From Chara braunii (lineage: Eukaryota > Streptophyta > Charophyceae > Charales > Characeae), in the NCBI GenBank assembly GCA_003427395.1, contig BFEA01000037.1, positions 3,677,291 through 3,714,567 of the forward strand: DNA of 37,277 nucleotides, given 5' to 3'. The notes beneath the pieces were generated by a model. It was not told where the DNA came from. It saw only the letters and a program-made list of their open reading frames with translations, and made no database searches. Position numbers and translations under genes: made by a program. Positions 11,046-21,730 of this stretch are shown piece after piece (position 1 is the first letter of the stretch; each line of letters begins with the position of its first letter).

Positions 11046-12480
11046 GTTGACCCAGTCAAACACATGCACACACCTTCATCCCACCTTTCCCCAGTTCATT
11101 TTGCCTGAATTCTCTCAAGGGATTATCTGATCTCTCACATACACTTGTTCGTTTACCTTTCCCCCCAAACATGTCCCAACATACATAGCAAAAATAGAAC
11201 GTAATGTCCGTACATAGTTGTACTCAGATACCCAGGGGATAATAGATAGGGGAAGGGATCACACGCGTCAGACGAGATTATACATGAAGTTCCCTGCCTC
11301 CGGAACCTCGCCTGGGCTCCGGCAAAGTTCCCGCAATCGGTGGGTGGACCTCCCACAAGGTCTTGATGCGGACCTACGGGTTGCAATCCCGCCTGCCGCC
11401 TTCCTCTCGTAACCTTAGATTAGACTGAGAGTAAGAAGGATAGAATCAGAAAGTTCAGACTCTCGAGGATCCAGAATGGGACAACTCAACTCACAATGAG
11501 AGGGTCTTGAAATCTGGATGCGCCTGAGGGTTCCGCAATGACAACCAATGTAATAGCTTGTTCAACTTCTGACGTCGAGCTGTCTGTGTCACCCCTCACC
11601 CAACCTCACAAATTGCAGCACTAATCCCCTACTCGTCCAGCCTGACTACCTCCCCAAGTTTTAACACCTCTCCTCAGCCCAATCGTGGCCACTCAGCAGC
11701 CCGTAACAGTATGCAGTTGTAGTCCGTGCCCGGTCAGCAGCAGCAGCAGCAGCCGTGTACAGCCACGAACAGTAACAGTCGTTCTTGCCCAGTCACTGAG
11801 CACAGCAGCAGTACACAGCGGCGGTTATCAGCAATAGTAACGGTTGTCAGCAACAACAGTCCTCAGCCGCAGTCTTCAGTGGCTTGTAGCCACATGCAGC
11901 AGTACACAGTAATCAACAGCAGGCGGTAATAGCAGCCCTTGCACAGTATGCGGCCTGCGTACAGCCAATAACAACAGTTCACGCACAGTCAACCAACAAC
12001 AACTGCCAAGCATAGCCAACAGTCACCATACTCCACCATACACTGCGAACCCTGTTTTCACAACACTTAAACTAGCGACTCTCTGCAGTAACAACTGAGC
12101 CAAAATCGAACTGCGTCACCCATTCAACCTATAGGCAGATACACTACCAGCTCCGTGGCACCCGTACAGTCGATGCTGCTGCCCGACCTTCAGCTCCCCC
12201 TTTCACCTCGTTGCGGCCCACTGCTAGCTCTCCTTAGCAAGATGCACGACCCACCGGCTATGACTTCAAGGTACAAGCCGAGGCTTAGAAGGCTGTGTCA
12301 TGAACTCTTCATAGCAAGGCAACAGCCACTGCAGGGGATAACAGGGCAAGTGGACCCGCAGGTCGGCGACCTCACGGTTGGGCCTACTCCGCTGGGCACG
12401 ATATGACTGTCGCGTACCGTTCAATGCTCAGGTCTTCAGCCCGGCGGCTCTCCTGCAGTCAACCAGCTGGGCAGCACGTC
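11046..12480. other. Gene-free stretch with CAG-rich tract
   Basis: No gene recognised. A CAG/CAA-rich low-complexity tract runs from about 11700 to 12010, including a run of six CAG units near 11736-11753. Its Gln/Ser-rich translations look like a by-product of the repeat. Confidence 0.5.
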
Positions 12481-13640
12481 GGCTCATAGGTAGGTCCCTA
12501 CCTCGCTGTTTGCCTACAACTAACTGCGTCCGGTGCAATGGGCGGCTCACTGGTCAACATCTGAGTTCCCTAACTCTGCGCTTATCTCCATGCCCCATCG
12601 GACTGAGCAGTGCGCGCTTTATAGGTGAGTTTCTTATCCCGCCGTTGTTCTTCCCCTCCCCCGCTTTACCCTTTCCACGAAGTGTCAGCGGATTAGCTAG
12701 CTGTAACCATACAGCCCACAACTTTCCTTCTCGCTTGCTTCAATAGCTGGAAGGAGCGGCACAACAACTTGCAGGTAAGCTTTCTGGCTCTCAGCTCGCT
12801 CACCTCGTCACTTTGTCCGAGGAGATGGGGCAGGGTTCTCGTGGACAGGTAAGTTTCGAGCCCCTTTGCCGGCTCCGCACCGCTTCTCTTTGTAAGATGA
12901 GTAAACTGGATGAGCTTTCCACCTGAATGTGGAAGGATATATCACTTTTCCAGCCTTCCTTGCAGAGGAAATGAAACCGGAACGCCTCAATAGTCGAAAG
13001 GGACAAAGCCAATCGGCTCTTCTGACGATATGCGCCGGCCAAACAGGTACGATTCCAACCCCCGCGGCTGGCCCGACGCCACTTCGACTGTTAGGATAGA
13101 CAAATTCAGAATGTATCTTCCGCTAAAACGAGGAAAGATACTCTCATATACCAACCACTCGTTATACGGCTATCCTGACCAGACCTTTCATTTTCGCCAG
13201 GTATAACGACTCTTCCTTCCTCCTCCTAGCATGCTCCCCGACTCTCCCTATACACTACTCCAGCACTAGAACTATCCTTACCTTCACACTCGCCCTGCGC
13301 TAGAAAGCTTAATTCGGCTCTTTCCCCGCCCATCTTCAGCGAGTGATGGGCGAGTTCATCGTTTTTTGCTGTTCCTCCCCACTCCCTCTTGATGTTTCTG
13401 ACACCCGCTCTCACTCTGCGCTCGGATGCACCCTACCATCGACGCAGGCCAGGTTCAAACAACGAGAACCTGAATACAGTTACTATATAGGGAGGCAACG
13501 GCTTCGAGGTGAGTAAACTGTCGACTAAGCTGAGCCTCGTACCAGCCAGCAGGTAAGTCCCCAACCCCGTGCCCGCCAATCACAACTTTCATAACGTCCA
13601 TGAGAAAGTTCGAATGAATCTTCCACTATAAGGCGGACAG
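12481..13640 (+). other. Region with recurrent splice-donor-like sites
   Basis: Matches to the 5' splice-site consensus recur on the plus strand: AG/GTGAGT at ~12625, CAG/GTAAGC at ~12774, CAG/GTAAGT at ~12848, CAG/GTACGA at ~13046, CAG/GTATAA at ~13200, GAG/GTGAGT at ~13509 and CAG/GTAAGT at ~13552. Several are followed by a C-rich stretch. The pair at 13043 and 13549 share downstream similarity, including GAATGTATCTTCCGCTA versus GAATGAATCTTCCACTA, so at least part of this is a ~506-bp degenerate duplication. A palindrome AGGTAGG-TC-CCTACCT sits at 12488-12503. No exon with recognisable protein content was found. Confidence 0.4.
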
Positions 13641-14884
13641 ATGCATCCATACTCCGATGCTATCATCCCGCACGCAGCCCCCGCTGTCCATGCCGCCCAC
13701 TCCACTGCCCGGATCAACACTCTGCCTCGCTCATCCTCCTCGCAAGGCTCCAAACTCCTATCTAGCTCCCTCATATGGGTGTCTCTATCTAATATCAGCC
13801 GAGATCCCCCCCCCTTTTTCTCCCGCCATAACCCCTCCTCGATGCCTTCTCGCAGCTCTACTTCCTACTAACTCTCACTCCACTAATTTTTCTACTCAAT
13901 CTAACATCATATTCGTGTTCGCCCGACGTTAAAACTCCCGGAACGGGTCTTTATTCGCCTGATTCCATTAAAAATCGGGTGAGTTATACAGTTTTCAGTT
14001 TTCAGTTCAGCCATATCTGTCGTCGTCGGTGCTCCGCGCACGTCGTTTTCATCACTACTCTTTCCTCCTTCCCTCTAACTCTAAACTAACATGACCAATC
14101 GCCTTCCCCGGGTCAGAAACCCCTACTTACTACTTCCTCTAGCCTAGAGCTATGAAACATCGTGAGCGCTCTCCTTTCTCCCCTGCGCCCCGGCTCGAAC
14201 TTCGCCATCCCTGCTTCTTCTACCATCGGATGTACCTGGCGCGAAATTGCGCCTAGGTCCATCCCTCCTTTGTCACACTTTCTCTGCTGCTGCATCCCGC
14301 CTCTCGTCCGTTCCTCGTATACGTTTTCGTTGCCACACTGCCTCTCTGCCTGCTGCTGCTAGCGCAGCCCAGTCAGCCCCGCCCGTTACGAGATCTCCCC
14401 GTCGTTCTGCCTGCTTCCTGCCACCATACTCCTGCGCTAGCTACTGCCGCAGCACCCGGTCCCACGGCAGCCCGACTGCGACCGATATCGGTCCAAGCTC
14501 AAACCATCCTGAGGGAAGCCTCGGAGAGAGCCAACTTCGGAACGGTTCAGCCTTCCAGCCTTATACCCGGCAGCCGACGAGTTGGGTCTGTATTTCAACG
14601 GTTCAGTGGTGTATCCACTGAACTAGGCTCTTGGCCCTCGTGGCCGGTCCCGGTACCGGCACGGGGCCGCATCCCAACTTGGAAAAATAAAAATAAAAAG
14701 AAAACTAAAAATTAAACACAATGAAAAATAGAAAAAGGAACGGGACATGAAAAACGGTTGGAACCTTGCCCTCGGTCCTGCCTATCGGGCCCGTGGTCGG
14801 ATTCCCCAACAAAACTAAGGGAAATAATCCCACGGGACCCTCAACCCTTTAGTTCACTCCGTAGCGCTCCTCCACTCCATTGCT
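13641..14884. other. Gene-free stretch
   Basis: C-rich then A-rich sequence without a recognisable gene. Short open frames are Ser/Pro/Ala-rich and look like composition effects. CCGGTACCGG at 14650-14659 is a perfect palindrome. Confidence 0.5.
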
Positions 14885-14955
14885 GGCTGCTGGCCTCGAT
14901 CTCAGGATCCGCCTGGTGAGAGTCTAGCACTATAACCAATAGGGCTAAGCCCAAG
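14885..14955 (-). pseudogene. Second degenerate tRNA-like sequence with A and B boxes
   Basis: On the minus strand TAGCCCTATTGG (14947-14936) resembles a Pol III A box, and GATCGAGGC (14901-14893) matches the B-box pattern GWTCRANNC, 34 bases downstream, a tRNA-like spacing. The intervening ACTCTCACC resembles the anticodon loop region of a Glu-type tRNA. The T-arm and anticodon stems pair poorly, so a working tRNA is unlikely. It may be a tRNA pseudogene or the head of a SINE. It lies immediately upstream of repeat A copy 2. Confidence 0.35.
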
Positions 14956-14981
14956 CCTAAACAGGGTGTGCGCAGCCCGGG

Positions 14982-15548
14982 ATGTGAATGGTAACCGTGG
15001 CCAGCCTGGGCCCCCGGCAGCAGCGTTAAGGCTGTCGCTTGACTTCCCCTCCAATCCCAAGGCCTCATACACGCGCACATGCCGTCAGGGATCGGATCTT
15101 GCTCGGCATGTCACGCTTGTAGCCCCCATAGTGCCGCACGAAGGCCACTGCTTGCGTCTACGGTTCCTACGCACCGGCCCTTGCTGTATGAAGGGGGAAC
15201 ATGCAGCACAAGTGTGCCGCCACCTAGCAATCTACTTCCGATGGCGAATGCCGTAAAAACGCAGGTGCACCATGGTCAGTTCAATAAAAGAAAAATTTTC
15301 CTAGCTTGACTCAAAGCCCAAAAAATGTTGTTGGCGGACATGCCGACTCTATAGCATCAGAGAAAAAATCATCATGCGCGCCTCAAAACTGTGCGCCCAC
15401 ACACACTTTGCTCCTAGTCAACCCTCCAGTCAGCGCGAACCAAACACAACCGCAACTTCGCACGGTATACTCAAATTCTGAACAACCCTTATCCTCTGTC
15501 ACTTGCAAAAACCAGGGCGGATACCCTTGTAAGGGTATTCGCGCCGAC
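14982..15548 (+). repeat. Repeat A copy 2, fused to element 1
   Basis: This 567-bp copy matches 789-1381 except for a ~26-bp deletion and scattered substitutions; TATAAA has become TAAAAA, while AATAAA is kept at 15283-15288. Homology stops sharply at 15548, where the sequence passes straight into protease-coding sequence of element 1 with no PBS or gag between. If this is an LTR, the element has lost everything from the PBS through the protease active site; otherwise the junction is a recombination or insertion boundary. Confidence 0.75.
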
Positions 15549-15578
15549 ACCGTCACCCTAGGGGACGACAAGACCTAG

Positions 15579-15845
15579 CGCTTCTTCGATCAGACAGTCA
15601 CCGACCTCCCTTTCTTCCTCACTCTCAAGCCGACTGATCGTCCCCCGATGTCTCGTCGCCACCGCTCCTCTACACATTTCGATGTGATGGAGACGGGGTA
15701 CGACTTCATTCTCGGTACTCCGTGGTCTCGTCGGTTCCGCAGCACCGAGGCCGATTGCGCGACCAACACTCTCGTTCTCAAAACGAAGTGTGGACAGACG
15801 TATCGCGTACCTTTCATAGGTACCACCTCGACACCACGCCCCGAC
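15579..15845 (+). pseudogene. Element 1 protease C-terminal fragment
   Basis: The frame opens after an in-frame TAG at 15576-15578 and encodes a segment ending in FDVMETGYDFILGTPW, the typical second half of retropepsins of gypsy elements (the ILG motif preceding a Trp). The catalytic D-T/S-G motif normally lies some 60-90 residues upstream and is missing, removed by the junction with repeat A. The fragment can therefore not be an active protease. The coding frame then moves by one base near 15830-15850 into the linker segment. Confidence 0.75.
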
Positions 15846-16300
15846 CCTCCTCCCCGGAGCCTTCTGTGCCCACACCATCTCCTACTCTCACCGTCACATC
15901 GCCTCGGCAGTTCGCTCACTTCATCCGACAGGACGACGTCACCTTCTTTACGATGAACGTTACGAATCTCTTGCACCATGATCCACCCTGTCCCGACGCC
16001 GAACTCATCTCTCTGGACCCAAATCCTCCTTCTATCTCTATAGCTCCCATCTCTACTTCCCTCCCTCCGCCGTCCGTTGAGTCCACCTCGCCGTCACGCG
16101 CTGACGCTGACGCTGAGGAACTCGCACGCTATACGGCCAACCTGGAGCTCGCAGTCCGTGACCTAATACGAGAGTATTACGACGTTTTCCCATCGTCGTT
16201 CTCGTACGCCGGCATCCCGTCGATGTGCGACGTCGAGCACTCCATCCAGCTTGTGCCTGACTATCGTGCTCACCACCAGGCACCCTACAGACTCTCGAGG
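15846..16300 (+). pseudogene. Element 1 protease-RT linker
   Basis: A second frame carries a Pro/Ser-rich linker, then FARxFIRQDDVTFF-like sequence, an acidic stretch and LVRDLIREYYDVFPSSF-like sequence. The latter is the region that in gypsy Pol directly precedes RT (the YxDVFP motif). The frame ends in an RT-like approach (YRLS) and shifts near 16300 to the frame used by RT, consistent with a one-base deletion. Confidence 0.65.
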
Positions 16301-17565
16301 CCACCGAACTCGAGCGTCAGCTTGAGGAGCTCCTGAGATTGGGTTTCATTAAACCCAACGACTCCCCGTGGGGTGCACCCGTCCTCTTTGCTCGCAAAGC
16401 GGATGGAACTCTCCATCTCTGCATCGACTATCGTGGCCTCAACCGCTACACGGTTAAGAACAGTTATCCCATGCCTCGTTCCGACGAGCTGTTCGACCGC
16501 CTAGCAGGCAACCGCTTCTTTACGAAGATTGATCTTCATAGCGGTTACCATCAGATCCGCGTTGTTGCAGCGGACCAGCCAAAGACAGCGTTTCGATCGC
16601 GCTTCGACCGCTACCAGTTTACGGTGATGCCATTCGGCCTCACCAACGCACCCGCTACCTTCCAGAGGGCGATGAACGACATCTTCAGGGACATCCTGGA
16701 GCAGTACGTTTTCGTCTACCTCGACGATATCCTGATGTACAGTCGTACCCTTGAGGAGCATCTCAGACACCTCAATGCCCTTGACTGCTTGCGAAGACAT
16801 GGCTTCTACGCCAAGTTGAGCAAGTGCCGCTTTGCCCAGCACAAAGTGGATTTCTTAGGACACTACGTGTCTGACCAGGGTCTCCACATGGATGACGCGA
16901 AGATCACTGCTATTGCGGAGTGGCCCGTCCCCACATCCGCCAAGCAGCTTTGCAGCTTCCAAGGTCTCACTAGCTACTATAGTAATTTCATCCAGGGATA
17001 CGCTAGGTATTCCTTCGTCCTTACCTCCACCCTCCTCCGGAAGAACCCGCCTTGGGCTTGGACACCCCTCCATGAGGACGCCTTTCGCGCCCTCAAGAAG
17101 GTGGTGACATGTGCACCGGTTCTTCACCTACCCGATTTTGATCGCCTTTTTATCCTTACCACCGATGCGTTAGACTTCGTTGTAGGAGCAATGCTTTCTC
17201 ATATTTTCCCCTCCTCTCCTGATTCCTCTAATCCTCGTATCCCTCGCTTCCCACCCCCTACCCCTACCACTGCTTCCCGCCTAACGCCTACTCGTCCAGC
17301 TACTGACGAGCCTTCTATTGACTATTCTTCTACCATCGCCGAGGACGGCACTGTCGAGTCTCGCTCAGGTGATTGTCTGATAGCCTTCTACTCCCGTCAG
17401 CTCCTGCCCGCTGAGATAAACTACACCGCTGATGAACGTGAGGTTCTCGCAGTACTTTATGCCGCTCGGCACTGGCGTCACTACCTGCACGGGGCACCAT
17501 TCACGGTGCGCATAGACAACTCTGTTGTCCAGGCTTTTCTGACAAAGCCGAAGCTCACTCCTTGA
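16301..17565 (+). pseudogene. Element 1 reverse transcriptase and RNase H
   Basis: RT copies element RNA into DNA in the cytoplasmic particle, and RNase H removes the RNA strand. Seen: GFIKPNDSPWGAPV at the start, CIDYRGLN, motif A with its catalytic Asp intact in FTKIDLHSGYHQI, MPFGLTNAPATFQ, and YLDD with both Asp residues. RNase H keeps an Asp (TTDALDFVVGA), a Glu (DEREVLAVLYAA) and an Asp (VRIDN). Odd: about 57 residues of Pro/Ser/Thr-rich sequence (roughly 17200-17370) lie between the first RNase H strand and the AFYSRQL strand. The frame ends at TGA 17563-17565, but coding similarity continues in frame, so this is a nonsense change, probably from CGA. Confidence 0.9.
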
Positions 17566-18832
17566 CAGGCTCGCTTGTGCCGCGACCTATCCGAGTTTAG
17601 TTTCACCACTAAGCGCATCAAGCATGAGACTAATCGGGTCGTTGATGCCTTATCCCGGCGCCCTGACCATGATCAGGAGCAGATCCAGCTCGTTGCCATC
17701 TCGGTCACCACCATCCACCACTCGGTGATCGACGAGTTTCGCACTCAGTACCGCCACTGCCCCGACTATCGCGACATCCATCCGACCCTTCGGAGTGGTA
17801 ACACCGTCCCGAACTACTATCTCGGGGACAACGGTCTTGTGTACTGGCACGGCTCACAGGGCACCAGCGAGGCCCGTATTTGCGTTCCCTCCACTGGACA
17901 GCAACGTGTCCGGGCAGTAGCAGAGTTCCATGACCAGGCAGCCGCCAGTCACATGGGATTCCACAAGACGTTGGTTCGTGTGAGCCACTTGTACGTCTGG
18001 CCAAAGCGCAAGGACTTTGTGAAGGACTACGTCGCAGAGTGTCCCACCTGTCAGAAGGTGAACAGTGCGAACCACCTGCCTTATGGTTTGCTCCAGCCTC
18101 TTCCTATTCCTGAGGGTCGTTGGCAGTCCATCTCGATGGACTTTATCGGTCCTCTTCGTCCTCCAACCCCCCACGGTGATGATGTTATCCTGGTTGTCGT
18201 CGACCGCTTCACAAAGCGTGCACGCTTTGTTCCGTGCCGCTATGCCATCGGTGCACGTGAGGTCGCCGACATCGTGTTTGATCGAGTCGTGCGTGACCAC
18301 GGCTTACCTTTGAGCATCATATCTAACCGTGACCCGCGCTTTACCAGCCGATTCTGGCGACGGCTCCACGAGGTTTACGGCACCCAGCTCCACTTCTCCT
18401 CGTCTTACCATCCCCACTCTGATGGTCAGACCGAGGTCACGAACAGGACTCTCAGAGATATTCTCCAAAAGATTGTTCGTGACGACCAGCAGTGGGATCT
18501 CCATCTTGCCCACGCAGAGATAGCCTACAACCACGTCGTCTCGCTAGCCACGAGGATGTCGCCTTACTATTGCGACCTCGGCTATCACCCTTGTGTTCCC
18601 GCGGACTTCCTTCGACAGTCACAGATGCACCCCGACACGAGTTGTCCCGCGTTGGATGATTGGGTTGCACACATGACGTCGATCATGAAGACCGCGCATG
18701 AGCACATAGCCACTTCCCAGACTCGCATGGCAGCATATGCGAACCGATCGAGGACGGATCATCCATTCAAAGTCGGTGATGATGTCCTTATCGACGCTCG
18801 CCACTTACAGCTAGAAGCGGACAACTTCACAA
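17566..18832 (+). pseudogene. Element 1 integrase, catalytic Asp substituted
   Basis: Integrase joins the cDNA to the host chromosome. Seen: an N-terminal HHCC zinc domain (HDQAAASHMGFH then CPTCQ), core start SMDFIGPLR with the first catalytic Asp, and HSDGQTEVTNR with the catalytic Glu. The middle catalytic Asp, normally in an S-D-R-[DG] motif, is Asn here: ISNRDPRFTS, codon AAC at 18325-18327. The frame is open until a one-base loss near 18832 shifts it; the following GPY/F-like region reads in the next frame. With this substitution the enzyme is expected to be inactive. Confidence 0.9.
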
Positions 18833-19384
18833 GTTTCGGCGTCGCTTCTTTGGCCCATGCCGCATTCTCCAAGCCGTCAGTTCTGATACGGCTTCTACCC
18901 CGGTCAGCTTTCTTGTGAAGCTGCCCGACTACCTACGCCAGGCTCGTGTGCANGATGTCTACCACGTCTCGTTACTGCGTCCCTACCGCAGACCGTTTGA
19001 GCGTTTCGCCGGACGACCATACGAGCCCCCCCCACCCATCATGGTGGACGGCCACGAGGAGTTCCTCGTTTTAGACATCATTGGTCGCCGAGTCACTGAC
19101 GACAACCCTCCTCACATCGAGTATCTCGTACGTTGGAAGGGTTACCCCGATGAGGAGGCTACTTGGGAGCCCCTCGAGCACTTGCAGCACGCTCGCATGT
19201 TGGTGCATGCCTATGACCGTGCTCGTCGTGCTGGGTTGACTACTCCTCAGCCCACTGACCCTCCTCCTTCTCCCTCGGTTGAGGAGACCGCTGAAGTCAA
19301 GCCTGCTCCATCTGAGGCAGACCTTCAGCAGCAGCCGGATGCTTCTGAGCGTCCACAACGTACTCATCGTCGTCCTGCTTGATA
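18833..19384 (+). pseudogene. Element 1 integrase C-terminus and chromodomain
   Basis: After the frame change the sequence continues as integrase C-terminal domain (FFGPCRIL, then VYHVSLLRPYRRPF) and then a chromodomain at about 19068-19230. The chromodomain contains IEYLVRWKGYPDEEATWEP, with the aromatic and acidic residues typical of the HP1-like fold. Such domains direct chromovirus integration toward modified histone tails. A Pro/Glu-rich tail follows, ending in TGA at 19380-19382. One base at 18953 is ambiguous. Confidence 0.92.
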
Positions 19385-20640
19385 CGACGATTGACTCTGA
19401 CTTATCTTCCCACGTCTTTGACTTCTCAGTACTTCGTCCACTCCAGTTGTGCCACTTCAGTTCGTCGTCGTTGCGACTCTTCCTCAACGACATTCCGGAC
19501 TTCACACCATGGACATCATCGGCAGCTTCATGGACTTCGTCACGATCAGCTTTGCCTACTTCAGACGTCGTCGCTCTCTTACCACCTTACCTTGTACAGT
19601 ACCCTGGTTGTGTCGTATGATGGTCTCCCTTCGCCGGGTTCCTCTGAGTTGGGCTCTCCCTTGGTATACGCATAGGCATCGGGACCGTAGTGTTGCCTTG
19701 GCTTCCCAACTTACGGATCCAGCTCCGACTTCCCCACCTTAGGAGTCATTTGCATGATTCCCTTACCCATCACTTTTTCTACCCTTTGCCGGCCCTCACA
19801 CCCTAGTTAGGCAGCCTCGCATGCTTCATCTAGGTGCGCCCAGTATACCAGGCTCCCTTGTTCCCTTGCATGGTCGACCCTCCATAGCGGTCACCCCCTT
19901 AGTCGAGCATTACCCGCCCTGATGGTCTATCTGTTAGGGTCATTGGTTCTGTTTGCTCCCAGTTCCCTACCCTCATTGAGCCTGATGACATGTGCCTCCC
20001 TGTCATTTTATGTGGATGCCCTTAGGAGTTATCGACCCCTAGGCTGCATTCGCCACCCTCAGAGACCATCCCACCTTTTGGTTTGCGACACACTCCTCCT
20101 GTGACATATGGTTGTCTTGTTGTTGCTTTGTTGCTCTCAGACTGAGGCTACTGCCTCTGACATTCTAGGATTTAGTTGTTCTGCTTTTGCTGTTCTTAGG
20201 ACTTATACACTAGTCAGATGTTTCGAGACTGAGGCTACCGCCTCCAACATTCTAGGGTTTAGTTGTCATTACTTTTTGCTTTCCTAGGACATGTATGCTA
20301 GTTAGTTGGTTCTGCTTTCACCTAGGCTGTTAGCTGTGACATTATTGTTTTTGTGACATTTTCTATCCTAGGTTGCATCGCATGGACTCAGCATGGAGCT
20401 TGCTCCGCATCCTAGACTACTCAGGTTTTCTTTTTCTTTGCTAGAGCTCCGCTTCTTGGCGGAAGCGTGCTTGTATCTAGGCGATCCATCATAGGCCGAG
20501 GATCGTGTAGCGGACCTTTGGTTGGCCTGTGAGACCAGCCCCTTGGCCTGTTCTCACAGGCCTGTGTTGTATTCGGGGTAGTCCAGTCCAGGTCGGTACC
20601 TCTGTCGATACCAGCCAGTCCAGTCCGGTCCAGTCAGTCC
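19385..20640. other. Downstream flank of element 1, no gene seen
   Basis: Probably 3' untranslated and LTR-type sequence, but no PPT or LTR boundary could be fixed. It contains an ~85-bp tandem duplication (about 20136-20300; each copy has GACTGAGGCTAC, CATTCTAGG and TTTAGTTGT). It also has an 11-bp perfect inverted repeat, GGCCTGTGAGA at 20524-20534 with TCTCACAGGCC at 20552-20562. Confidence 0.5.
20136..20300. repeat. ~85-bp imperfect tandem duplication
   Basis: Two adjacent copies share GACTGAGGCTAC(T/C)GCCTC, CATTCTAGG(A/G)TTTAGTTGT and a CTAGGAC/CTTAGGAC segment in the same order. Confidence 0.8.
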
Positions 20641-20737
20641 GCTAGGGTATACCCCAACTGTTGTTTGTTTGTGGGATTATTCTACATTCGCACGTTTTGG
20701 AGTACGTGCGTTGGAGTCTAGCGTGGGAGCTGCGCTG

Positions 20738-21730
20738 AGCAATGACAGAGAACTTAGGCACAAACTTCCGGTAGTAAGAAGCCAAACCAAGAAAAGAACG
20801 CAGCTCGCGTACATTCGCCGGTTGAGGCCAGTTGCGGATGACCTCAACCTTGGTTGCCTCCAGCTCAAGACCGCTTGCAGACAACCGGTNCCCAAGGTAG
20901 ATAACGCTGTCCCTGCCAAACTCAAATTTCTCCAAGTTGAGGTGCAGTTGAGCGTCTTTGAGGACTTGCAAGACCTCCTCGAGATGCTTGACGTGCTCCT
21001 TCATGGACTTGCTGAAAATCAGAATGTCATCAAGATACACAACCACAAACCTGTTAAGTTGGTGGTGGAGTACCTTGTCCATGAGGGACTGAAACGTGGC
21101 TGGAGCGTTCGTAAGGCCGAAGGGCATAACGATGAATTCGTACAGCCCATCACGTGTCTTGAACGCAGTTTTGTGCTGGTCGCTTGGATCAACTTCAATC
21201 TGGTGGTAGCCAGATTTGAGGTCGATCTTGGAGAAGACTTTGCATCTACCGGCCGCATCCAACAGATCATCTATACGAGGCAAAGGGTAGGCATTCTTCC
21301 TTGTGATTCGGTTCAAACCACGATAATCAATGCACATCCGAAGTTTGCNTCCTTTCTTCGGCACAAACAAAACAGGTGCGNCGAACTCAGACTCGCTAGG
21401 CCTAATCCATCCACGATCAATCATGTCATCAATTTGTCTCCGCAGCTCCTCCAACTCGCCTTGTCCCATACGGTAGACGCAGCCCTTAAGAGGAACACTT
21501 CCCTCTATTATCTCGATTTTGTGCTTGACTGGATGCTCGGGAACTCCGCGGGGTTCAGCCAATACCTCAGGAAATCGATCTAACAGATGACGAATGTTCG
21601 CAGGGATTTCTGGTGGAGGATCATCCTCATCAGCGGAGAGAAAATCAGATTGGGAATTTACAACAATTACAACCGGTTTCGAAATATTTGGTTCCGCACT
21701 AGATCGATCATTTACAGCAGAAGTAGGTGG
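20738..21730 (-). pseudogene. Element 2 reverse transcriptase
   Basis: The frame is open from the gap edge (21730), through a connecting acidic/Pro-rich stretch and a LLDRFPEVLAEPRGVP-like approach, into RT. Motifs are intact: MCIDYRGLNRIT, SKIDLKSGYHQI with the catalytic Asp, MPFGLTNAPATFQ, YLDDILIFS with both Asp residues, and FLGLASYYRKFVPKFS near the thumb. After about 20738 the translation no longer resembles gypsy Pol, and the frame ends at 20642. Three ambiguous bases lie inside (20890, 21349, 21381). Catalytic RT residues are all present, but a truncated Pol would not support transposition by itself. Confidence 0.9.

Larger units (their letters stand above)
15549..19384 (+). mobile_element. 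Element 1: Ty3/gypsy chromovirus-type pol remnant
   Basis: Domain order is protease tail, RT, RNase H, integrase, chromodomain, which is diagnostic of the chromodomain-bearing branch of Ty3/gypsy elements. Gag, PBS and the protease DTG/DSG site are absent. Lesions visible: frame change near 15830-15850, frame change near 16300, TGA at 17563-17565, integrase Asp replaced by Asn at 18325, and frame change near 18832. The single-base shifts could partly be assembly errors, since nearby positions hold Ns. No matching 3' copy of repeat A is seen downstream. Confidence 0.92.

Noticed and set aside
11726-11929. Gln/Ser-rich open frame
   Set aside because: Produced by the CAG/CAA low-complexity tract; no start context or domain support.
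19279-19742. Several plus-strand open frames after the chromodomain
   Set aside because: They overlap the chromodomain tail in other frames or lie in non-coding flank, and lack domains.
20669-21583. Plus-strand 304-codon open frame over element 2 RT
   Set aside because: It is the antisense shadow of the RT coding frame.
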